From the NCBI GenBank assembly GCA_037951105.1, contig JBAMJV010008938.1:1-64000 (forward strand): a DNA stretch of 64,000 nucleotides, written 5' to 3'. Shown here piece by piece: positions 57,323-64,000 of this stretch (positions are counted from its first letter, which is position 1; each line of letters starts with the position of its first letter). The DNA comes from Echinarachnius parma (taxonomy: Eukaryota > Echinodermata > Echinoidea > Clypeasteroida > Echinarachniidae). The notes below the pieces were generated by a model. That model saw only the letters and a list, made by a program, of their open reading frames with translations. It searched no databases and had not been told where the DNA came from. The translations under genes and the position numbers were made by a program.

Positions 57323-58995
57323 TGGGTGTGTAGAATCTTGATGGGTCTTGAAGAAATCTATAGAGAGGGTGAGATTTGTGAAAAAAGGAATGCAATCAGA
57401 TAAATAGTAATGTGTAAGTCATGTGCACTTATTGCACAAAATGAACGACAAACATGTATTCATGTTGTAAAAATAGGATTTGATTTATAATCAACATGGA
57501 CCAAATTTGTTATTTTCCCTTCAGTTTGTTATTCAGCTGTTAGGATCGAAGCTACACTATAATTATTGACTCTAATTTTATTCCATTGTCAATTTTTCAG
57601 TAGCAGTTTTCATCTGTTTTTCAATCGGTATACAGTATACAGTATACAGTATGCCTAATGCATTTGTCTCTAATAAGCAAAATAATAAATCTAAGGTCCA
57701 CATTCTGAAAATATTGCAGAGATACAAAATAAAATCATGCTAAAATAATTTTCATCATTCTGAAAATGGTGTAAGGGAATGCAAATTCTACAATGCATTG
57801 TGAATCTTTTCTCATGTCCAGTAATGTCGGCCCTTGTTTATTGAGATTTTCTGTTATATAACATAACAATCAAGCCCATGATAAGTTTTCAAAATATGCG
57901 CTCAATGCACATTCTTTCCTCCTCTGACATTTATCTGTGTTGTTTTCCCAGTTTCGAATCCCAGTGAGATCACTTTGTGCAAGTATAGCAATTGACACAC
58001 AATGGTATGCCAAAATAAACTCTCATTGATTTTGCCTGCTAATTTGAAGATGAAATTCTAGTTTCAGAACACAGATCTATCATTTATCTCTGTCCACAGT
58101 CCAAGAAAAAGGTTCTCAATGAATTACCTTAACCATAAGTCAATCGGGGTCACCACCAGCACAAATCGTGTGAGTCGTGTCAGCATGCAGATTGCACGTC
58201 CATTCTATCGGTACTCGGAAATCCTCTATGTATAATGTCGAACAGAACAGCCACATCCAATGCTATAAAATGAGGATAAAAATCAAAAAAGTTGCTTAAT
58301 GATGGCAATTGGTATGGAAAGTCAATTGCCTTATGTAAGACAAAAAGAAAACACTGATCATCCAAGGTTTTTGATTGCCAAGCCTAATATCTAATCATTA
58401 GACTAATGAAAAAAACTTGTCCTGAAGTAAGAGATTTGCAGATTAGCCGGAATTTTCCATGGAGGCGGAGGGGGGGGGGGGGGGGGGGGGTGAGGTGGGT
58501 CACACAAGGGAGCAGAGCTATGCGGCTTTGTACGGCAACAACATGGGCGGCGGGCCGGTAAAGAAAGTTTGACATATTTGACGTAGTCGTACAACATTTC
58601 CGAAGCCGAGAGTATGATTTAGTATTTAAAATTTTCGACATTTTCGAGGCCGAGACCACGGTTCTTCGTACTTTACGAGGTCAAGACCGCTAAAGTATCA
58701 TCTCGGACCAGTAAAAATTTGAAATTGGGAGGTGGATCAATCCACCCAATGCACCACCTGACCACCACAATTCACAATGACAATAATTTTTTTATTTTGC
58801 AACATTTCACTTTTGTCTTTTGAGTTAGACCGAGTACTACACAGACACAGTGCATTCCAGACCATAGACCTAACATTATCAAAAATGAGCATCGATAAAA
58901 AAACACAAAAAACGGATTACTCATTCTATATCAAATTTGAGAAGGCCCATCATTTCATAATCGTAAGTCATAACAAAAGAGATATCAACATAACT
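57323..58995. other. No gene recognised
   Basis: AT-rich, with ATACAGTATACAGTATACAG near 57630, a G21 run at 58470-58490, and GAGGCCGAGACCACGG words near 58640. A possible acceptor GTCCACAG| at about 58098 followed by SKKKVLNELP and a stop is too short to call. Confidence 0.4.
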
Positions 58996-59112
58996 AGATC
59001 GGCAAATCTATTGCTTTCATGGCCTCTTTGACATGATAATCATTGTCATTTTCACAGTGAAAAAGACAATAATAATGTCAAAGAGACCATGAAAGCGATA
59101 GATTTGTCGATC
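58996..59112. mobile_element. Small foldback element
   Basis: TAGATCGGCAAATCTATTGC and TTTCATGGCCTCTTTGACAT pair with ATGTCAAAGAGACCATGAAA and GCGATAGATTTGTCGATCTA around a loop of about 35 bases. Confidence 0.88.
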
Positions 59113-60358
59113 TACACTCAAACTTGAATTGCTGATTCTGTAATTGGGCCCTTGACTTGGGAGGACGTACCTTAGCCCGGGGCTTCGATCGGCGCTGAGT
59201 GTCCCGGCCGTGCATGACCGTGCGTGTCGTCTTCGATCACCTGCAGCTTCTCAGACTCAGCTCTGCATGCATCTCAATTATCAACCAAATTGTTGTTTTT
59301 TCTTCTTGATGAACCTCTAGATCTCCTCCCAGGCCGCATTCTCATTCGCATTTTATTTGTAGATTCTCAAACGGTTTCTTCAACAAATTTGCTAGTGGTA
59401 TTTAGTACACAACGTCGCTGGGCAATAAAAAGGGCAAAATGGCCGATATTATCGTCAAATATCGATTTTGTTTTTATTTTATTTTCAGATAGAGTACTTT
59501 AAACCCTATCCGATGATATATTTAGAATCCCCATATATGCCCTACTTTTTGAGAAAATCATAAATAAAAAAAGGAGAAATTAACAAATTGCGCGTATTTG
59601 GGCAACTAAAAGGCCAAATTTGTTTTATCACGAACTGCCGAGAGGTGTTATTTGGGTAAGAATCAATACACTTATAACGAATGAAATGTGTTATTTGACT
59701 ACTTTTCCGAAAAAAACGTAGCATTGGTTACAATATCTGCACATACGCAAGGCCACAAGTTTATCCAATTTCTTTTTAAGCGGCGACGAAATACCCCTTG
59801 CATGTTAGGCATACACAACTAAACGCGCACCTCCTGCGCGTATGATATGGGCAACAAAAAGGACAAAATCATAGAAGTATGAATAAACAAACCAACCCGT
59901 TTATAACTAGAAGGCTCACTTAACGCGCGCAAGTCACGTGTCCCATAGACTTTGTACATGGGCAACATGGCGGAGTGAACCGATTTTTGAAGCTCCCGTA
60001 GCCCACTTCTCTACGTCATCGCGTAGTGACCTAGAAATACTGGACCAATCATCGTGCTATGCAGTGCGTAGACTATCGCGCCTATTTTCCTGCGCACACT
60101 GTCCTAGATTTCATCACGCTTATGAGAACAATGGGAGCCATTGTGACGTATGCATATGAACTTGTTTTATTGACCTCGATCCCGTGACGACGCGTTTGAA
60201 CTACTCTGTGATTGGTTAACTGTAGTTCCCAAGTAGCCCATAATGCAACCAGTTGTGGGCTCTTCCGGTGAGCAAAAATCGCTGCACTCTGGCAGCAGTG
60301 ACACCCCCCTGGACAAAATGGACTTTGCCCTTTTTGACGCCCATAATACTGCGAAGTC
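59113..60358. other. No gene; repeated GGGCA..AAAGG(A/G)CAAA motif
   Basis: The motif appears as GGGCAATAAAAAGGGCAAAA (59420), GGGCAACTAAAAGGCCAAAT (59600), GGGCAACAAAAAGGACAAAA (59849) and, inverted, GACTTTGCCCTTTTTGACGC (60321). 59940-60240 is raised in CG. No coding series was recognised. Confidence 0.5.
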
Positions 60359-60530
60359 GCGCGCATTGGCTGTGCATTATCAATGCGCGTAAAAGGGCAA
60401 TTCGCAATTTGTCCTTTTTCATGCCCATTATTCTGCCACGTCGCGCGCATTGGCTGTGCATTATCAATGCGCGTAAAAGGGCAATTCGCAATTTGTCCTT
60501 TTTCATGCCCAATATCGGCGCATTATCGAC
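60359..60530. repeat. 84-bp tandem duplication
   Basis: GCGCGCATTGGCTGTGCATT, ATCAATGCGCGTAAAAGGGC and AATTCGCAATTTGTCCTTTT-TCATGCCCA are present twice, identical or nearly so, with a partial third. Confidence 0.95.
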
Positions 60531-60929
60531 GTGTAATAAAGACAAAATAAGAAATGCATAATAACTCCGTTAAAAAGAACTGAGCATGCGCCAAATTAAA
60601 CAACTGGGTAGCTATAAAGCCTACCTAACCTTTTCATTAAAATTAGTTACTGAATTTGGCATTTGAAAACCATAATTGCCCAAAATGTTGTTTCTTCAAA
60701 AAAAGTATGTATCGTTTTTTGCTATCGATACCGTCAATTTGTCCTTTTAATTGCCCAGCGACGACAATGCAAATATGCACAGTACTTCGCTCACTACTAC
60801 CGCTGTAGCTGTACGCGTATCGTACACGTATTACGTACGTACGGCTCTCTACGAACGTACGTCTATGACTAGCTGTATGCAATATAGCCGGGCGGGGATC
60901 GGTCACACAATATAGCAGGCACGACAAGG
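60531..60929. other. No gene seen
   Basis: Contains one more TTGTCCTTTTAATTGCCCA motif at 60738 and a CG-containing ACGTAC stretch (60815-60865). Confidence 0.4.
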
Positions 60930-61140
60930 TCAAAGGTCACCAAAGACGTTGATTAACGCTTTTGAAATAAAAGATTTAAATGATAATTATCTTCATACTA
61001 AAGGGACATTTGAAAAAATCGAACCCTATTTTATTCCTCTCTTACCATAAGCTAAACAACACGGTAGAAGAGAAACGAGGAAGCTCCAAGTCATTTTCGT
61101 GGATTTGGACACTTTACCTGAATCACTTTTTAAGTTACTG
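60930..61140. mobile_element. MITE M1 copy 3, inverted and truncated
   Basis: CTTCATACTAAAGGGACATT, CTCTTACCATAAGCTAAACA and ACACGGTAGAAGAGAAACGA are the inverse of copies 1 and 2. The end is TGAATCACTTTTT. The other terminus is missing. Confidence 0.8.
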
Positions 61141-61558
61141 TGTATGTTGTGTGTGCAGCTGTGTGTGAGTGTTATGGAGCAGTCACACGATGCTTGCGAC
61201 GACCTGCAACAAGACAATATAACTTATGAAGGGCCGATCATGTTCGAAATAACTAGACGTTACATCAGAATGCAAATATCGCAATAAATTCGGTATTATT
61301 CCCAATTATAGACATAAATAGGTTGTATGTATTACATTTAGGCTAAAGTAAACCTAACATGTTATTTACCGTGCTTCATAAGCATCATAAGCCTGGTTTT
61401 GGGTTGTCGATCGAACAATAGCACGACTGGTCACGAGGAACGCATGCGCCGTGTGTTCTCTTGCGACGGCAGGTTCCCCGTCGCAAGGTTTTTGAACATC
61501 AAAAAGTCGGTTCAAAATCCGTTGCGATCAAAACAATAGAAGAGAGAGAGAAAGAGCA
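61141..61558. other. No gene seen
   Basis: A short inverted pair CTTGCGACGGCAGG / CCCCGTCGCAAGG lies near 61461-61488. Confidence 0.4.
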
Positions 61559-61775
61559 TGCGGTTATTGCGGTGGCTTCATCTCACCCTATTGACCTATT
61601 GAAGTTGCATCCATGGCAAATATTCATGGTTTGGTAGACAATACTTAATCCTGAATACTTCAGGCAAGTCTCGTCGCATGCGGTGATTGCGGTGACCTAT
61701 TGAAATCGTATCCATGGCAACGATGCATGGTTTGGTAGACAATGATTTATCCTGAATACTCCAGGCAAGCCTCCA
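61559..61775. repeat. About 115-bp tandem duplication
   Basis: GCATGCGGTTATTGCGGTGG / GCATGCGGTGATTGCGGTGA, then GACCTATTGAA, ATCCATGGCAA, CATGGTTTGGTAGACAAT and CCTGAATACT-CAGGCAAG in both. Confidence 0.9.
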
Positions 61776-62189
61776 GATATTTCTGCTTTTCATCAAAAGT
61801 TATTTATTCTCATTACACACCTACACACCCTCATCATTGAAAGGGAGGTATTCAACCGACAGGTTTGTATTGTCATGATTGGGATCGGCATCCACATGAC
61901 AGCGAAGGAGGGGGGGGGGGGGGGGGGGTCTCGGCTCTTGCGCTCTTGGGCCCAAGATTCTCCTTCATGTCGAATTCGATTAACAAATAACAACAATCAA
62001 TCAGAATAAACAATTATAATCGATTAATTAAACACTTAACATTTCTTTGGGGTAAATACTTTTGTGTGAGTTCAAACTTTAAAAGAAAGTGGAATTTCGC
62101 AAAGGAAAACCGAACGATAACTAGACGTGAATCCTAACCATCTGGCCAGACAGTGAAATAATACTCGCGAGAAATAAATCAATAAAACC
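61776..62189. other. No gene seen; G19 run
   Basis: The G-run at 61910-61928 lies within AT-rich sequence. Confidence 0.45.
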
Positions 62190-62560
62190 TGAGATCTCGA
62201 GTCCACGTTATCGTGATCGTCGCCAGAAGACTAAAGGTCGTCATCGTTGTCGATGTACGTTCCGTCGAATTGCTTGTGCGCGTCCCACAGTGCATCGGCG
62301 ATGTAAACTGGTGTAGCACCTCCGGGACCAACGCGGTTGTAGATGGCGATCGAGTGGACAGCGATCCGACATCGGACGGTCTACCTCGTCGACGACGCCT
62401 TCGTCAGGAAGAGCTGCATGGCCTTGGTTACGGCCTGGCCCTGAGACCCACAAACTGTGGGAAATTATATCTAACTGAACAGAACTGTCTGTAACACGTC
62501 CGTTTCTGCTGCCAGACAAAATCAAACTGTTTCCACAATCTAGCCCGCGAAAACGTATAC
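62190..62560. other. GC- and CpG-rich block of unknown nature
   Basis: Much richer in CG than its flanks and open in several frames. One minus-strand frame ends AIYNRVGPGGATPVYIADAL, then WDAHKQFDGTYIDNDDDL and a stop, which looks protein-like but is bounded by a stop about 12 codons upstream and matches no family I recognise. It could be an exon, the start of an LTR-element gag, or a CpG island. Confidence 0.25.
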
Positions 62561-62920
62561 CTAAAATACATCAATAATACAGCTATTGAGATATTACCCT
62601 AACAGTAACGGGCGTTGTTAAACATGGTTAATTCATGAAGTTCAAATTGAATATGAAAGACATATTACGTAATCAGTAAGCAACAGTATTCATAGTATAA
62701 TCACGTAATAATGAATATTCATGTTAAGCATGACGACATAGCATATCTAATGAGACACGTGATTATATAAACCAATCATAAATTAACGAGTGTATCCACG
62801 TGAGCGTAATTAACCAATAGAAAACATCAAGAATAATACCACAAAATAATGTAAATGCATCTGGCGCCATCTGCGTCAGGATAAGATACAATCTGGTCGT
62901 GACACCCACAGTTGTTATTG
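62561..62920 (-). other. AT-rich block with CACGTG and TATATAA, LTR-like in arrangement
   Basis: Read on the minus strand it begins TGTCACGACCAGATTG and carries TTTATATAATCACGTGTCTC. Downstream lies TGGCAGCAGAAACGG (a primer-binding-site-like TGG) and then the GC-rich block. A second LTR is not in view, so this remains a guess. Confidence 0.2.
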
Positions 62921-62959
62921 TTGTTGTTTTTCTAACTTATTTAACGCGGTAATTTATAT

Positions 62960-63245
62960 TTGGACCATTTTGGGTCTTTGTATGAGCTAAAAGCTAAAAG
63001 CTTGCACCCCGACCCCCGTCCTATGTTTATATTTTGCAACATATTTCTTTGTTATGGCTCCATACTAAGCATACTCAGGTTAATGTCATATAAGCTTGGT
63101 GCACCAATATGGTTGCCCACCGCTAGTATCCTCCCCGGGTAGTAGAGGATGTGTACAAGGTAATTGTTAAATACGCGGGTCTGACGCTTAGAGGCTATTA
63201 GGCGCGATATAAATACGAACTACTAATATTATTAATTATTATTAA
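62960..63245. mobile_element. SINE-like element with ATT tail
   Basis: Ends AAATACGCGGGTCTGACGCT and TAGGCGCGATATAAATACGA before an (ATT)n tail, the layout of many tailed invertebrate SINEs. The head is not clear. A short TAG repeat follows at 63295-63314. Confidence 0.4.
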
Positions 63246-63706
63246 ATACTATTGTTATTATTATCATTATTACTATTATAATTTTTATCACGATTAGTAG
63301 TAGTAGTAGTAGTATCATTATTCCATAATTTGTGCATCATATACACCATATCAATATAAGAGCAGAGAGGTATTAACGCTAATCCTTGAAATGCGAAACA
63401 TTTTGTGAGTGTTTATATTGTATAGCTGCAGTGAGTTTGTACACTGCGGTAATGTATTACAGACTTTGACACTTTCCGCCTTTCACACGCGCACGTGACC
63501 AATCGCAAGCTGTTGCAGGTCGTCGCAAGTCCCGTCTGACTGCTCCATTAATTGCATTGCCGACGTAGTTGGGGATCTCGACCAGTATGCTGATTTGTGG
63601 AGTCATTTATATATTCTTGAGCCTGCTTATGCCAGCCCGTTTGTTAGAAGCTTATATATTTGGAGGAAATAATACATGAATATATATGTATATTAATATG
63701 TATATT
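63246..63706. other. ATT-rich sequence then probable LINE 5' part
   Basis: 63480-63600 has a CG-containing stretch (CACACGCGCACGTGACC, GCAGGTCGTCGCAAGTCCCG) just ahead of the LINE ORF, possibly its 5' UTR. Confidence 0.3.
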
Positions 63707-64000
63707 ATGGAAGGTAAAGATATTTTTATTAAATGTAATCTTCTTTCTTTGAATGTTAAAGGAATTCGAGAAAAGTCAAAGAGGGCAAAAATTTGTACGT
63801 GGTGTAAAGATAAAGGTGTAGATATTGTTTTTTTTACAAGAAACATATAATTCAATTGAAGTTGAGGAGACTTGGAAATTGCTATGGAATGGGAGTTCAT
63901 ATTTTAGTCATGGGACAAACCATAGTAAAGGGGTGCTTATTTTAATAGATAATAAATTAGATATTCAGATATTAAATGTTATTTCAGATAATAAGTGTAG
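63707..64000 (+). pseudogene. L1/Tx1-like LINE ORF2 start, frameshifted, runs off the edge
   Basis: ATG opens a frame with LLSLNVKGIREKSKRAKI and CTWCKDKGVDIVF, the start of an L1/Tx1-type endonuclease. A run of eight T residues (63828-63835) where seven are expected shifts LQETYNS into another frame. After that, WKLLWNGSSYFSHGTNHSKG and VLILIDNKLDIQ continue the domain. The codon use is strikingly AT-rich compared with the CR1/Jockey element. The rest lies outside the window. Confidence 0.75.

Noticed and set aside
60082-60561. Open frames of about 100 residues on both strands
   Set aside because: They run through the 84-bp tandem duplication; no domain and no splice context.

Overview
The window is nuclear DNA of an animal, most probably an invertebrate deuterostome (echinoderm-like or cephalochordate-like). 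This rests on GT-AG introns, deuterostome-style nuclear I-kappa-B and paraoxonase homologues, an AT-rich background full of ACATGTAC palindromes, LINEs of the CR1/Jockey and L1/Tx1 types, tRNA-derived SINEs, and dozens of small foldback (MITE-like) elements. The species cannot be read from the sequence alone.

Three protein-coding loci can be supported. (1) 1390-4418, minus strand: the 5' end of the coatomer alpha-subunit gene (COPA), four exons coding for about the first 128 residues (start of the WD40 propeller); the rest runs off the left edge. Its upstream side carries a TGACGTGG unfolded-protein-response-type element. One exon has a single-base insertion that breaks the frame. (2) 22560-35497, plus strand: a six-exon nuclear I-kappa-B family gene (I-kappa-B-zeta/Bcl-3-like, 961 residues as assembled), with a long disordered, Pro/Gln-rich N-terminus in one large exon and C-terminal ankyrin repeats spread over four small exons. 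A candidate non-coding first exon lies at about 10.24-10.51 kb behind a consensus kappa-B site and a full CRE. (3) 46569-48880, plus strand: the last two exons of a paraoxonase/arylesterase-like gene; no upstream PON exons were seen, and an intact 992-residue LINE open reading frame (43217-46195, minus) lies just upstream. A fourth, partial coding feature at the right edge (63707-64000) is the start of an L1/Tx1-like LINE ORF2 with a frameshift.

Everything else is intronic or intergenic and mostly repeat. At least 15 different foldback or terminal-inverted-repeat families can be seen by eye, several with multiple copies: M1 AAAGTGATCC; M2 AAAGGGATCTAGTAAC, seven copies; M3 GGGTGTTTCACAAAGATCC; M4 CTGGTCACATATCAC; M5 GTGACCGGCTATAGC; M6 AAAGCC..GCAGACAGAG; M7 'CTTGCCCGATCGGGCAA'. 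Many sit inside one another. There are also tandem arrays (36-bp minisatellite at 46.8-47.65 kb; about 148-bp, 300-bp and 154-bp duplications), trinucleotide microsatellites, and 14 long poly(G) runs that all lie on the plus strand.

A recurring and unexpected theme is that all three host genes are accompanied by decayed partial copies of their own exons, lying in the neighbouring introns or just downstream (COPA four relics, I-kappa-B gene two, PON two). No prokaryotic-type system, CRISPR array or operon is present.
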